The notes: generated by a model from the letters alone, not told the origin. 64,000 nucleotides of DNA from SIG598 sp045580875 (GCA_045580875.1 JAZNOP010000082.1:1-64000), one strand, 5' to 3'; shown: positions 15,873-25,637, numbered from the stretch's first letter. Numbers and translations: made by a program.

Positions 15873-17981
15873 ATGAACTACAGTGATATTGAAAAATTTT
15901 CCTCGGTTTTGCCGCTTACGCTGAATGTGAGCAATGAAAGTAAAAAAGGCGAGTATCAGCAGACAGTGTATGCAAAGCAGGGGGACAGAGAATCGCGTTA
16001 TCTGGAGGTTACTGTAAAAGACGGCGCAGATACGCTGGAGCTTCCGTCAGATGCGATTGTGCGCATAAGATGCATAAAACCGGACGGCACATCGGTGATG
16101 AACGACGGCTGCATTCACGACGGTAAAATTTACGTTGAGATAACTGGTCAGATGCTTGCTGTTGTTGGTGAGGTGCATACGGATATTGGAATTTACGTCG
16201 GAGAGTCGATTCTGTCAACAGCAGAATTTATTATTGACGTGGCAGCGGCGCAGTATAATGAGGATCAGCTGACAAGTTCTGATGAGTTCTCGGCGCTTGA
16301 CGAAGCACTTGGCATAGTAGGTGAAATATACTCTTATCAGACCGAGGTGACAGACATTCGCACTGCGACAGACAGTGCGGTGTACCCTACCGCAGGCGAA
16401 GCGGTCAGAGCACAGATAACACAGCTTAAGCCGCAGGCGGCGAATCTATGGAACGCCCAGAATGCTATTGTCGGAAGCTTTATTAATGCAACAAACGGTT
16501 CGCTTACTGCAAATGCAGCCATGTGCTGCAGCGATAACATTCAGGTATATCCGGGGGCGGAATACAGCTATCCGAACACCTATGTGCAGGGTGCTTTCTA
16601 TGATGCAGAGGAGAAGTTTATCAGCGGATTCTCCTGCAACCATGAGTATAATCAGACCTACCCGACCACGCCTTATCACGCTGTCACAGCACCTGCAAAT
16701 TCACGTTTTGTGCGCCTGTCAACCCGACTGGGCAACAGGTACAGCTTCATCTTCAGCCCGGCAGATATGGTGATGCAGGTAGACGGCAAACACAAACTGA
16801 TTGCCTCTGCAGTGCCTAAGAGCCGCGTCATCGAAGAAAACAGTGATGTTATCTACGACGTGAAATTTACCGCGGACAACAATTCCGAAATGGTGAAAAA
16901 CGGATTCTCATACGCTGATGGATATATGAATTCCTCGACCTCAGGCGCACTGATCAGATATGCAAAGTATGTCACCATTGACCGCAGCCGCATTTCAGCG
17001 ATATTCAAGACAACTGCAGCCAGCAAAATCCGTTTCGGATACACTGTAGGCTCAGCCTACGGCACAACCGGTATTGACAACGGCGCATTCAGCGTCATGG
17101 TTGACACTGCAGCAAAAACCATGACCGCATATCTGTGGAACGGCAGCAGCGATACTACTCTTGCTCAGATAGGTGAGCCGGTTTCTTTCGGCTTTGAAAT
17201 TGCCAACGGTGCAGAGCACTATATCGAAATTGAAAAGTGTACAGTTAATGAGGTGCGTGTCAGACTGTATAATGCTGATTGCCCGGGTGAAGTAGCCGAA
17301 ATGACACTGAAAGCGCAGGAAAGTTCCGGCAATGAAAATCTGTACACCGGCTATATGCGCTGCTGGGGCGGCGGTACATTCCAGCTGCTCAGCGGTTCGG
17401 TTTCGCTTGGCAGAATGACAATGGTTTCCACCGGTAATCAGTATCCGCGCACAATGGTTATCGGTGACAGCTTTGTCGAACAAGCCGGCAGAAATCCGCT
17501 CTGCGGCTACGCTCAGAGAATATACGAAGCTACCCGCGGCAATGTGTTTATTGACGGCAGAGGCGGAGCAACTGCAGCTGATACACTCAAGCGCATTGTC
17601 GTATCGCTTGGCTGCTGTCACCCCCGTTATGTTGTGCTCAACGTCGGAACGAATGACAGCGCAGGCAGCGATACCGATGCCTTTATTGAAAACCTCGGAG
17701 CGCTTATATCCATAGTAGAAGGAACAGGCGCTGTTCCTGTGCTTGTGACAATTCCGCGCCGCGGTGATATTGACAATCTCGCCTTCATGCGCACGGCGAA
17801 CAACTGGATAAAAAACAGCGGATACGGATATATTGACCTTGCGGCAGTGCTCTCCACCGGAGACAGCGAAACTCAGGACAGCACAAAATTTATAGCTGAC
17901 AAGATTCACCCGAACATCAGCGGCGGCGAAGCAATCTATCGACATATCAAAGCAAAGCTGCCGGAAATTATCGGCAGATAA
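15873..17981 (+). CDS. BppU-like N-terminal domain fused to an SGNH hydrolase
   Basis: 702 residues in at least three parts. Residues 1-~130 look like the N-terminal domain of phage baseplate upper protein BppU (LTLNVSNESKKGEYQQTVYAKQGD region, then strands such as SDAIVRIRCIKPDGT and GEVHTDIGIYVG). The middle (~190-510) is beta-rich, sugar-binding-like. The C-terminus is an SGNH/GDSL hydrolase: VIGDSFVEQ (Ser), an oxyanion Gly region GRGGAT, NVGTNDS (Asn) and ADKIHPN (Asp/His). No signal peptide is visible. The enzyme class removes acetyl or other acyl groups from carbohydrates. It has its own transcription unit between two terminators and no phage genes around it. Confidence 0.8.
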   Translation: MNYSDIEKFSSVLPLTLNVSNESKKGEYQQTVYAKQGDRESRYLEVTVKDGADTLELPSDAIVRIRCIKPDGTSVMNDGCIHDGKIYVEITGQMLAVVGEVHTDIGIYVGESILSTAEFIIDVAAAQYNEDQLTSSDEFSALDEALGIVGEIYSYQTEVTDIRTATDSAVYPTAGEAVRAQITQLKPQAANLWNAQNAIVGSFINATNGSLTANAAMCCSDNIQVYPGAEYSYPNTYVQGAFYDAEEKFISGFSCNHEYNQTYPTTPYHAVTAPANSRFVRLSTRLGNRYSFIFSPADMVMQVDGKHKLIASAVPKSRVIEENSDVIYDVKFTADNNSEMVKNGFSYADGYMNSSTSGALIRYAKYVTIDRSRISAIFKTTAASKIRFGYTVGSAYGTTGIDNGAFSVMVDTAAKTMTAYLWNGSSDTTLAQIGEPVSFGFEIANGAEHYIEIEKCTVNEVRVRLYNADCPGEVAEMTLKAQESSGNENLYTGYMRCWGGGTFQLLSGSVSLGRMTMVSTGNQYPRTMVIGDSFVEQAGRNPLCGYAQRIYEATRGNVFIDGRGGATAADTLKRIVVSLGCCHPRYVVLNVGTNDSAGSDTDAFIENLGALISIVEGTGAVPVLVTIPRRGDIDNLAFMRTANNWIKNSGYGYIDLAAVLSTGDSETQDSTKFIADKIHPNISGGEAIYRHIKAKLPEIIGR

Positions 17982-17985
17982 AAGA

Positions 17986-18020
17986 AACCCCTGCATCGGC
18001 TCTGATGCAGGGGTTGTTGC
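17986..18020. terminator. Bidirectional intrinsic terminator
   Basis: AACCCCTGCATC pairs perfectly with GATGCAGGGGTT around GGCTCT. It sits between the rightward SGNH gene (ends 17981) and the leftward fkp gene (ends 18041). T-rich sequence follows rightward. Confidence 0.85.
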
Positions 18021-18040
18021 TGTATTTCTTATTGCAGAGA

Positions 18041-21000
18041 TCAGATCAGCTCGCAGTCCCAGACGTCAACGCCGCCGTCCTGAAACACCTCGCGCAGTCT
18101 TATGCGTACATCGTCACGGCAGACTCCTTTTTTCATAACAGCCTGAAGGAAGCCGCCGCCGCCAGCGCCGCATATCATTCTGCCATCGAGCAGGTCGTCA
18201 ACTGACTGGAATATCTGGTCAATAAGAGTGTTTGTGCTGCCGGCATCGATCTGCTTTGACAGCTCCCAGTGAGCTGAGAGCAGCTGAGCGAAAGCATCGA
18301 TATTACCGCGCTCCAGCTCGAAACGCATAAGCGCTGCAGTGCGCTGGATTTCATTGAGAGCAAAGAGTGCATCTGGCTCGTTCCCTATATAGCGGCCAAC
18401 AACATCACGCAGCAGGTTGCGCGCAAGACGGCGCTGACCGGTATAGATAAGAATAAAGCGCTCGTTGAGCTCGCGCTGCGCAGCAGAGGGAATTGCTATA
18501 TGGGTTGTGTTTATAGTCTGCTTCATGCCCGGAGCGGTGGTAATGTACTTTATTCCGATTGTGAGACCTCCAACCTGGTCCTGCCAGCCGCCGCCGGTGG
18601 ACATTATCTGCTCCATACAGAGCACGTGCCCTGAGAGCATATCGTCATCGCAGGCTATTCCGACAAAGCCGAATAGAGCCTTGACACAGGCTGCAGCGAG
18701 TATACTGCTGGTGCCGAGACCGCTGCCTTTTGGAACATCTGTTACCTCGGTCTGCATTATAAAGCCGCCGCCGAGACGGGTGAGAATCTCATCAAGGCTG
18801 CCGCCCTGAAGCGGTATAATTCCGCAGGCGAGAAGAGCAGCCTTCTGAAGCACGAAAGGATCATAAGGATCACCTACCGACTGAAGTGCGGTAATCTCAT
18901 CAAACTCACCGTGGGTATCCATATCGCGGCTGTCGAATATAATGCGGTGCTCGTCAATTCTTGTCAGTGTGACCTCTACAGGCAGCTTGCCGTCAAGCGT
19001 TATTGCAGCGTTGAGCACAGTACCGCCCATTTCATTGCAGTAGGGCGGAGTGTCACTCCAGCCGCCGCCCCAGTTGACTCTAAGCGGAAGCTGGACGGTG
19101 TGTCGGTCGGTAATTATGCGGCAGGAGGTATTCTGACGCAGTCCGTCAAGGGTGCTTTCAAGAATGCTGCTGCTTATAATTCTGAAGCATTCAGCGATGT
19201 GTGTTTCGCCCTCGGAGTTTCCGAGCGCCTTTCCTATGTAGTAATGCAGTCGCATCGCCTCGCCTGGAGAGGCAGCGGCAAGTCTTGCGTCAAGCCACTC
19301 GCGCTGTATTTTGGTGAGGGTATCTGCTTTGAGTATATCAGCTGCCTTTTCAGCAGGCTGTCCGGCTCTGATGAGCTTCTCTATGCCGTCCATGCGAACA
19401 AGCTCGCTCATGCGCTGATCCCATGCGATAATTGCGTGAGGGTCAGCATCATTGAAACCGGCGCAGAGACTCTTACGAACACTGCTTCGCCACATCTGCA
19501 CGTCGCCGTCACCGTTTGCCATTGCGTAAATATTGAGCGCATGAGCTACCGCCTCGCGGATACTGCCGCAGGCGGGATAAAGTTCTGCCGTCCACAGCGA
19601 GCGGTCACCGCCGCGCCAGAGGTCGGATTCGGACAAACCGTTTTTCTCCATGAATTCAGAGAACGGTCTGCCGAACAGGGTGCAGTCCTCATTGAAAATG
19701 CCCTTCGGGTTGTCGTTTATGCCATAGATTCGTGCGACGAATTTTCCGTCATACTGCTTGAGTCCGTGGAGAACAACATTTGCCGGCACAGTCTCATTTT
19801 CTATATCAATGTATGAAAGCAGGGTGTTTTCGCCTACAGCAGCGCCGGCACCGACATAGCTGACCTCGAGGTAGCAGCCGGGAGCGCAGTAGGCTCCGGC
19901 GGAAAGTGCGCTGTTGTAGCCGGCGGCGCAGTTATCCTTGATACTGCTGCCGACACAGCGGCTCCACCCAAGCTGCTCATACTCAGAGATGCCCGTGTTC
20001 ATCAGCTTCATTATTTCGCCGGTTGTGCCGAAATGTATAAAACGTGAGGGTGAGAGCCTGAGAAGCTTCATGCGATAAGGACGCAGGGCAGCCCACACAG
20101 CCTTTCGTGCCTCGGTAAGCTCATCGCAGAATTTCCCCTCAGGCTTCTCGAGCAGAAACGCTTCAAGTGTTGAATCTGAGGCGAGCGGATAGAGAAAATC
20201 GCCGTAAAGCGAAAGCCTGACCGTATCGTTGACAAAACTGTCATAGCGCTTCCGGTCGGTTTTTCCGTTACATGAAACAAGTGAATACAGTGAGGCCAGC
20301 ATCGCAGAGGAGAAGATGACCGAGCCGGTGTCTATATCCACGCAGTCACGCTCATTGACAGCACCCTTTTCGCGCAGAGTTTCAACTGTCTGCTTATGGA
20401 GAAACTGAGCGACACAGCCGCTTTCACCATTGAGGAATACTCCGTGATTCTTTCCTGTTTCAACATTTTCCTTGAATGAGATGGCAGCGGCACCCTCGCC
20501 GGAATAGTCTATCTGAAGAGGGTTGAAGAGCAGCAGAACATCGCCCGAGAGAAGGAGCATACCCTCGCGGATTCGTCCTGCGACACCGCTCATTGCAATG
20601 ATGAATTCGTCAAAGAGGGTGGAGCTTCTGCCATCAGGCAGCTCGTGCGGCACGGGGGAGAAGAGTTTGCCCAGTGCGGAATACTGCGGAACGCGCTTGC
20701 TGTCGCCTCCGCTGTGTATGACCAGTATCCTGAGTCCTGAAAAATCGGCTGTGCCCTCACGCTCGGCAATATAGCGTATAACGCCGAGTGTTGCGCCGCC
20801 GCTTCCGACACGCTTTCCATCAGGGTCGGGAATGACAGCAAAATGGGTTTTTGAGGGCAGCCTTCCCTCGGACTGACGCTTTTCTATCTGAGCGATAAAG
20901 CCTGCAGCCTGTCCGTCATTTGACGCAGTGAGAATTATATAATCCCAGCAGGCAAAACCGGATTGAGTAAGCGAGCGGATGTAATCCTGCCACGCGTCAG

Positions 21001-21043
21001 TGTAGGATTGCGAAAGAAACAGGGAAACCAGTGATTGCGACAT
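18041..21043 (-). CDS. fkp: Bifunctional L-fucokinase / L-fucose-1-P guanylyltransferase
   Basis: 1000 residues, the full length expected for Fkp. The N-terminal half is a nucleotidyltransferase: DPDGKRVGSGGATLG near residues 73-87 and HSGGDSKRVPQYSALGK near 113-129. A left-handed helix-like linker follows. The C-terminal ~370 residues form a GHMP kinase, with RVNWGGGWSDTPPY, PKGSGLGTSSI near 770 and CGAGGGGF near the end. The enzyme phosphorylates L-fucose and converts fucose-1-P plus GTP to GDP-L-fucose in the cytoplasm, so host- or plant-derived fucose can be put on surface glycans. GGAGG lies 8 nt before ATG. It follows an AraC regulator by 36 bp on the same strand. Fkp is best known from Bacteroides, so its presence in a spore former is notable. 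Confidence 0.92.
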   Translation of the reverse strand: MSQSLVSLFLSQSYTDAWQDYIRSLTQSGFACWDYIILTASNDGQAAGFIAQIEKRQSEGRLPSKTHFAVIPDPDGKRVGSGGATLGVIRYIAEREGTADFSGLRILVIHSGGDSKRVPQYSALGKLFSPVPHELPDGRSSTLFDEFIIAMSGVAGRIREGMLLLSGDVLLLFNPLQIDYSGEGAAAISFKENVETGKNHGVFLNGESGCVAQFLHKQTVETLREKGAVNERDCVDIDTGSVIFSSAMLASLYSLVSCNGKTDRKRYDSFVNDTVRLSLYGDFLYPLASDSTLEAFLLEKPEGKFCDELTEARKAVWAALRPYRMKLLRLSPSRFIHFGTTGEIMKLMNTGISEYEQLGWSRCVGSSIKDNCAAGYNSALSAGAYCAPGCYLEVSYVGAGAAVGENTLLSYIDIENETVPANVVLHGLKQYDGKFVARIYGINDNPKGIFNEDCTLFGRPFSEFMEKNGLSESDLWRGGDRSLWTAELYPACGSIREAVAHALNIYAMANGDGDVQMWRSSVRKSLCAGFNDADPHAIIAWDQRMSELVRMDGIEKLIRAGQPAEKAADILKADTLTKIQREWLDARLAAASPGEAMRLHYYIGKALGNSEGETHIAECFRIISSSILESTLDGLRQNTSCRIITDRHTVQLPLRVNWGGGWSDTPPYCNEMGGTVLNAAITLDGKLPVEVTLTRIDEHRIIFDSRDMDTHGEFDEITALQSVGDPYDPFVLQKAALLACGIIPLQGGSLDEILTRLGGGFIMQTEVTDVPKGSGLGTSSILAAACVKALFGFVGIACDDDMLSGHVLCMEQIMSTGGGWQDQVGGLTIGIKYITTAPGMKQTINTTHIAIPSAAQRELNERFILIYTGQRRLARNLLRDVVGRYIGNEPDALFALNEIQRTAALMRFELERGNIDAFAQLLSAHWELSKQIDAGSTNTLIDQIFQSVDDLLDGRMICGAGGGGFLQAVMKKGVCRDDVRIRLREVFQDGGVDVWDCELI

Positions 21044-21079
21044 ATTATTTTCCTCCGATGATTATTGGTGATATATTCG

Positions 21080-21943
21080 TCAGGTCTGCCACGATCTGCG
21101 GTATTCCGCAGGGGCGATGCCTTCTGTTTTCTTGAACATTCTGGAAAAATAGTTGGGGTCGGAAACACCGCACTGAGCGGCGATCTGTTCAATCGTCATA
21201 TCAGAATAGCGCAGCATTCGCTTGGCGCGTGTGACACGCTGCTGTGAAATGTATGCGTTTATCGGAACGCCAAACTGCTCGCGGAAGGTGCGCGAGAGAT
21301 AATACTTGTTGATGTAGAACCGTGCGGCGAGGTCGTCGAGCGATATTTTCTCGGTCAGATGATTGTCCAGATACTCACGTACCTGCTGAAGATCCTGCCG
21401 CTTTGAAGACGAGTGCAATGCGCCTGCCGGCTGCCAGCTCTGCTCCATAAGCAGGGTGAGCAGACGGGCGAGCTGTTCGTTGATGCGCATATCTCTGATG
21501 TAGTCATCAGATGCCGCTGTGTGATACAGATTTTCGAGCAGGCTGACATACGGCTCACTGCTTGCAGAGCGAAGAACAGGCTGACCGCCGCGCTCGGTGT
21601 ATTTATCATATATGCTGGTCAGATTGGGACCAAAAAAGTGCGCCCACCGCAGGGTCCACAGGTCAGTTGAGCTGCGGTGCGAATATGGTTTTGCGCAGTT
21701 GACAAAGGCGCAGTCGCCTGCCTGCAGGCTGTAGGTGCTGCCTTCATACTCGAGCGTTCCGCTGCCTGAGATAACAGCAAAAAAGAGATAGGAGCTCAGC
21801 GCCTTTCGCCGGCTGGTGTGGGGCTGCTGAGCGGTAAGAATTCCGGTTTCCTGAAGATGGAGAAGGCTTGAGCGTGCAAATGCAGATGGAGTGTAGATTA
21901 TTCTGTCGGCATTGACAGTATCGCCCTGGAACATTGCATCCAT
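21080..21943 (-). CDS. AraC-family transcriptional regulator next to fkp
   Basis: 287 residues: an N-terminal cupin-type sensing domain (SGSGTLEYEGSTYSLQAGDCAFVNC near residues 58-82) and a C-terminal double helix-turn-helix with ISLDDLAARFYINKYYLSRTFREQFG and MTIEQIAAQCGVSDPNYFSRMFKKTEG. Such regulators usually bind a sugar and activate nearby catabolic or transport genes. Being co-oriented with fkp, L-fucose or a fucoside is a reasonable effector guess. AAAGGAG precedes the ATG. An inverted repeat at 21993-22017 in the divergent region is a candidate binding site. Confidence 0.88.
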   Translation of the reverse strand: MDAMFQGDTVNADRIIYTPSAFARSSLLHLQETGILTAQQPHTSRRKALSSYLFFAVISGSGTLEYEGSTYSLQAGDCAFVNCAKPYSHRSSTDLWTLRWAHFFGPNLTSIYDKYTERGGQPVLRSASSEPYVSLLENLYHTAASDDYIRDMRINEQLARLLTLLMEQSWQPAGALHSSSKRQDLQQVREYLDNHLTEKISLDDLAARFYINKYYLSRTFREQFGVPINAYISQQRVTRAKRMLRYSDMTIEQIAAQCGVSDPNYFSRMFKKTEGIAPAEYRRSWQT

Positions 21944-21992
21944 ACCTTTTCATCTCCTTTTTCTGCCGTAATTGATCCAATTAATTCCATTT

Positions 21993-22017
21993 TAGCACAA
22001 AAGTCAATATTGTGCTA
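21993..22017. promoter_or_regulatory. Perfect inverted repeat, candidate operator
   Basis: TAGCACAA and TTGTGCTA are exact 8-bp arms with a 9-nt spacer, between the divergent AraC/fkp and gmd genes. No T-run follows on either side, so an operator is likelier than a terminator. Confidence 0.6.
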
Positions 22018-22146
22018 CATAATTTCAAGATATTGGCTTTTTTATTTGTATTTTTGCGGATAAAATGAGTAACATAATTGTTAAAATGCTGTGCTTGCAG
22101 TTGATCGGCAGTGCGGCGCAATAAAAACGAATTTTGGAGGATTAAC

Positions 22147-23202
22147 ATGAAGAAAGCATTGATTACCGGCATCACAGGTCAGGACGGTTCATATCTTGCC
22201 GAGTTCCTGCTCGAAAAGGGCTATGAGGTTCACGGTATAACACGCCGTGCTTCCATTTCCAATACTGCCAGAATCGACCACCTCATCGCTAAGAATTCCA
22301 TAACTCTGCATGACGGCGACCTGAGCGATTCTTCTTCGCTTATCCGCATTATCGGTCTGGTCCAGCCGGACGAGATATATAACCTTGCAGCACAGTCCCA
22401 TGTTCAGGTTTCATTCGATGTTCCTGAGTATTCCGGCGATGTTGACGCCCTCGGCGTTCTTCGTGTACTCGAGGCTGTACGTATTCTTGGCCTCATCGAA
22501 AAGACCAAGGTTTATCAGGCTTCCACCTCTGAGCTTTATGGTAAGGTTGAGGAGGTTCCCCAGCGTGAGACTACTCCCTTCCATCCCTACAGCCCCTACG
22601 CTGTTGCAAAGCAGTACGGCTTCTGGATCACCAAGGAGTACAGAGAGGCTTACGGAATGTTTGCTGTAAACGGCATTCTCTTCAATCACGAGTCTGAGCG
22701 CCGCGGCGAGAATTTTGTCACCAGAAAAATCACCCTTGCAGCCGGCAGAATTGCTGAGGGTCTGCAGGATCACCTCGAGCTCGGCAATATGGACTCCCTG
22801 CGCGACTGGGGCTATGCCAAGGACTATGTTGAGTGTATGTGGATGATTCTTCAGCACGACACTCCCGAGGATTTCGTCATCGCTACCGGCGAGCAGCATA
22901 CTGTCCGCGATTTTACCGAGAAGGCATTTGCTGCCAACGGTATTGAGATCCGCTGGGAGGGTGAGGGCCTTGACGAGAAGGGCTACGATGCAAAGACCGG
23001 CAAGATGCTTGTCTGCGTAAATCCTGCATGGTTCCGTCCGACTGATGTTGACAATCTCTGGGGCGATCCAACCAAGGCAAAGACAGTTCTCGGCTGGAAT
23101 CCGCAGAAGACTTCCTATGCTGATCTTGTCCGCATAATGGCTGAGCATGACCGTGAGCTTGCAAGAAAAGAAGCAGCTGCACAGAGAACTCTGAATAACT
23201 GA
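22147..23202 (+). CDS. gmd: GDP-mannose 4,6-dehydratase
   Basis: 351 residues, an extended short-chain dehydrogenase. ALITGITGQDGSYLAEFL opens the NADP-binding fold, and YQASTSELYG and YSPYAVAKQYG (catalytic YxxxK) follow. NHESERRGENFVTRKIT matches the Gmd hallmark. It converts GDP-D-mannose to GDP-4-keto-6-deoxymannose, the first step of de novo GDP-fucose synthesis. ATG at 22147 has GGAGG 7 nt upstream. It is followed 11 bp later by GDP-fucose synthase and then ManC, so the whole pathway from mannose-1-P is in one operon. Confidence 0.95.
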   Translation: MKKALITGITGQDGSYLAEFLLEKGYEVHGITRRASISNTARIDHLIAKNSITLHDGDLSDSSSLIRIIGLVQPDEIYNLAAQSHVQVSFDVPEYSGDVDALGVLRVLEAVRILGLIEKTKVYQASTSELYGKVEEVPQRETTPFHPYSPYAVAKQYGFWITKEYREAYGMFAVNGILFNHESERRGENFVTRKITLAAGRIAEGLQDHLELGNMDSLRDWGYAKDYVECMWMILQHDTPEDFVIATGEQHTVRDFTEKAFAANGIEIRWEGEGLDEKGYDAKTGKMLVCVNPAWFRPTDVDNLWGDPTKAKTVLGWNPQKTSYADLVRIMAEHDRELARKEAAAQRTLNN

Positions 23203-23213
23203 GGTATACTGCT

Positions 23214-24158
23214 ATGATGGAGAAAAACGCGAAAATATATGTTGCCGGACACCGCGGAATGGTTGGATCAGCCATCGTCCGCGAGCTTGAGCGGCAGGGA
23301 TATACCAACATAATCACCAGAACCCATGCCGAGCTTGACCTTTGCCGCCAGGACGCTGTTGAGCGCTTCTTTGCTGAGGAAAAGCCGGAATATGTTTTCC
23401 TTGCAGCCGCAAAGGTCGGCGGAATTATTGCCAATCAGTCGGCACTTGCTGATTTCATGTACGACAACATGATGCTTGAGATGAACGTCATTCATGCTGC
23501 ATGGCAGAACGGCTGCAAGAAGCTTGAGTTTCTCGGCTCCTCCTGCATATATCCGAGAATGGCTCCCCAGCCCATGCCGGAAAGCTGCCTGCTGACCTCC
23601 GAGCTTGAGAAGACCAACGAGGCTTATGCTCTGGCAAAGATATCCGGTCTCAAATACTGCGAATATCTCAACCGTCAGTACGGCACGGATTATATTTCTG
23701 TCATGCCGACCAATCTGTACGGTCCGAATGATAACTACCACCCGACCCACAGTCACGTTCTTCCGGCTCTTATCCGCCGCTTCCACGAGGCAAAGGAGCA
23801 GGGGCTGCCAACAGTTACCTGCTGGGGCGACGGCAGTCCACTCCGTGAGTTCCTGTATGTTGATGACCTTGCCAATCTGTGCGTATTCCTGATGAATAAC
23901 TACAGCGGCAACGAGACGGTCAACGCAGGCACCGGCAAGGAGCTCAGCATTAAAGAGCTGACCGAGCTTGTGGCAGAGGTTGTCGGCTACGAGGGCGAGA
24001 TTCTGTGGGATACAACAAAGCCCAACGGAACACCGCGCAAGCTGCTTGATGTTTCCAAGGCGAAGGCTCTCGGCTGGAGCTATATGACCGAGCTTCCTGA
24101 CGGAATCCGCCTTTCCTACGACGATTTCCTCAATAACCCCATGAGGGCAGAAAGATAA
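23214..24158 (+). CDS. fcl: GDP-L-fucose synthase
   Basis: 314 residues, a bifunctional epimerase-reductase. It shows IYVAGHRGMVGSAIVREL at the N-terminus, LGSSCIYPRMAPQPMPE near residues 106-122, and YALAKISG (YxxxK) near 139. NLYGPNDNYHPTHSHVLPALIRRF is the substrate-binding hallmark. It turns GDP-4-keto-6-deoxymannose into GDP-L-fucose with NADPH. Two adjacent ATGs (23214, 23217) are possible starts. It is second in the gmd operon. Confidence 0.95.
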   Translation: MMEKNAKIYVAGHRGMVGSAIVRELERQGYTNIITRTHAELDLCRQDAVERFFAEEKPEYVFLAAAKVGGIIANQSALADFMYDNMMLEMNVIHAAWQNGCKKLEFLGSSCIYPRMAPQPMPESCLLTSELEKTNEAYALAKISGLKYCEYLNRQYGTDYISVMPTNLYGPNDNYHPTHSHVLPALIRRFHEAKEQGLPTVTCWGDGSPLREFLYVDDLANLCVFLMNNYSGNETVNAGTGKELSIKELTELVAEVVGYEGEILWDTTKPNGTPRKLLDVSKAKALGWSYMTELPDGIRLSYDDFLNNPMRAER

Positions 24159-24209
24159 CCAATACGCTGAGAAACGATACTTGCCATTAACGGCAGGAAA
24201 GGAATTATA

Positions 24210-25523
24210 ATGAATATAATCCTGCTTTCCGGCGGCTCAGGAAAAAGACTGTGGCCGCTTTCAAATGATATCCGCTCAAAGCAGTTTATCAAAATGTTCA
24301 AAACTGAAGACGGTGAATACGAGTCAATGGTTCAGCGTGTTTACCGGCAGATCCGCACAGTTGACAGCGATGCTGAGGTAACCGTTGCTACCTCAAAGAC
24401 TCAGGTTTCGGCTATCCGCAATCAGCTTGGCGCCGGTGTTGGAATTTCGGTTGAGCCCTGCCGCCGTGATACATTCCCGGCTATAGCACTGTCGACCGCA
24501 TACCTGCATTATGTCCGCGGAATACCTGCTGATGAGGCGGTTGTGGTATGTCCGGTTGACCCATACGTTGAGGACGATTATTTCCTTGCGCTGCGCGACC
24601 TCTCTGAGCTTGCACAGAAGGATACCGCAAATCTGGTGCTTATGGGCATTGAGCCGACCTATCCGAGCGAGAAGTATGGCTACATCATGCCGAAAACAAC
24701 CGATAGCGTCAGCATGGTTGACTGCTTCAAGGAGAAGCCTGATGCAGCCACTGCCGCTGAATATATAAGTCAGGGTGCATTGTGGAACGGCGGCGTTTTT
24801 GCCTACCGTCTGCAGTATGTGCTGGACAAGGCGCATGAGCTGATTGATTTTACTGATTATGACGACCTTTTCTCGAAGTATGAAACACTTCAGAAGATAA
24901 GCTTCGACTATGCCGTTGTTGAAAATGAGCAGAGCATAGCCGTTCAGCGATTCAACGGTGAATGGCGTGACCTTGGAACATGGAACACCCTCACCGAGGC
25001 TATGGGCGAGAATATCATAGGCGATGCCCGTCTCAACGAGACCTGCGAGAATGTCCACGTCCTCAATGAAATTGAGGTGCCGATAATCTGCATGGGTCTT
25101 AAGGACGTAATTGTTTCGGCAAGCCCTGAGGGAATACTTGTTTCTGACAAGGAGCAGTCAAGCTACATCAAGCCGCTTGTTGACCAGATCGATCAGCAGA
25201 TAATGTTTGCTGAAAAGTCATGGGGCAGTTTCAAGGTGGTCGATGTCGAGGACGAAAGCCTGACAATCAAGGTAACCCTCAACCCCGGACATAAAATGAA
25301 CTACCACAGCCATGAGCGCCGTGATGAGGTCTGGACAGTTATCTCCGGTGAAGGCAGAGCAGTAGTTGACGGAGTCTCGCGCAGCATAAAGGCAGGCGAC
25401 GTAGTTACTATGCCGGTTGGCAGCAAGCATACAGTAATAGCTGATACTGAACTGAAAATAATTGAAGTTCAGACCGGCTATGAAATAAGCGTAAACGACA
25501 AGATAAAGCACGATTTCGAATAA
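24210..25523 (+). CDS. manC: Mannose-1-phosphate guanylyltransferase with cupin domain
   Basis: 437 residues. The N-terminal pyrophosphorylase signature LSGGSGKRLWPLSNDIRSKQ is followed by PVDPYVED, FKEKPDA and NGGVFAYR. The C-terminal ~110 residues form the type II mannose-6-P isomerase cupin, with NPGHKMNYHSHERRDEVW and GSKHTVIA. It makes GDP-mannose from mannose-1-P and GTP, feeding Gmd. At 437 it is somewhat shorter than Gram-negative ManC proteins (often 470-480), with the cupin close to the catalytic part; whether the isomerase is active cannot be told. Terminator follows. Confidence 0.93.
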   Translation: MNIILLSGGSGKRLWPLSNDIRSKQFIKMFKTEDGEYESMVQRVYRQIRTVDSDAEVTVATSKTQVSAIRNQLGAGVGISVEPCRRDTFPAIALSTAYLHYVRGIPADEAVVVCPVDPYVEDDYFLALRDLSELAQKDTANLVLMGIEPTYPSEKYGYIMPKTTDSVSMVDCFKEKPDAATAAEYISQGALWNGGVFAYRLQYVLDKAHELIDFTDYDDLFSKYETLQKISFDYAVVENEQSIAVQRFNGEWRDLGTWNTLTEAMGENIIGDARLNETCENVHVLNEIEVPIICMGLKDVIVSASPEGILVSDKEQSSYIKPLVDQIDQQIMFAEKSWGSFKVVDVEDESLTIKVTLNPGHKMNYHSHERRDEVWTVISGEGRAVVDGVSRSIKAGDVVTMPVGSKHTVIADTELKIIEVQTGYEISVNDKIKHDFE

Positions 25524-25565
25524 TCGGAAAAATTAAGCGTCAATGCATGCTTTATGCATTCCGTA

Positions 25566-25618
25566 AGCCCCGGATACTGGATTTATCTCTCTCCTTTCCA
25601 GTCCGGGGCATATTTTTT
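25566..25618 (+). terminator. Intrinsic terminator of the gmd-fcl-manC operon
   Basis: GCCCCGGATACTGGA pairs with TCCAGTCCGGGGC (two-base bulge) and is followed by ATATTTTTTA. Confidence 0.85.
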
Positions 25619-25637
25619 ATAAGGACAAAGCCGGAGG

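Noticed and set aside
15873..17981. Prophage remnant
   Set aside because: Only the BppU-like domain is phage-like; no tail, capsid, integrase or attachment-like repeats surround it and terminators isolate the gene.
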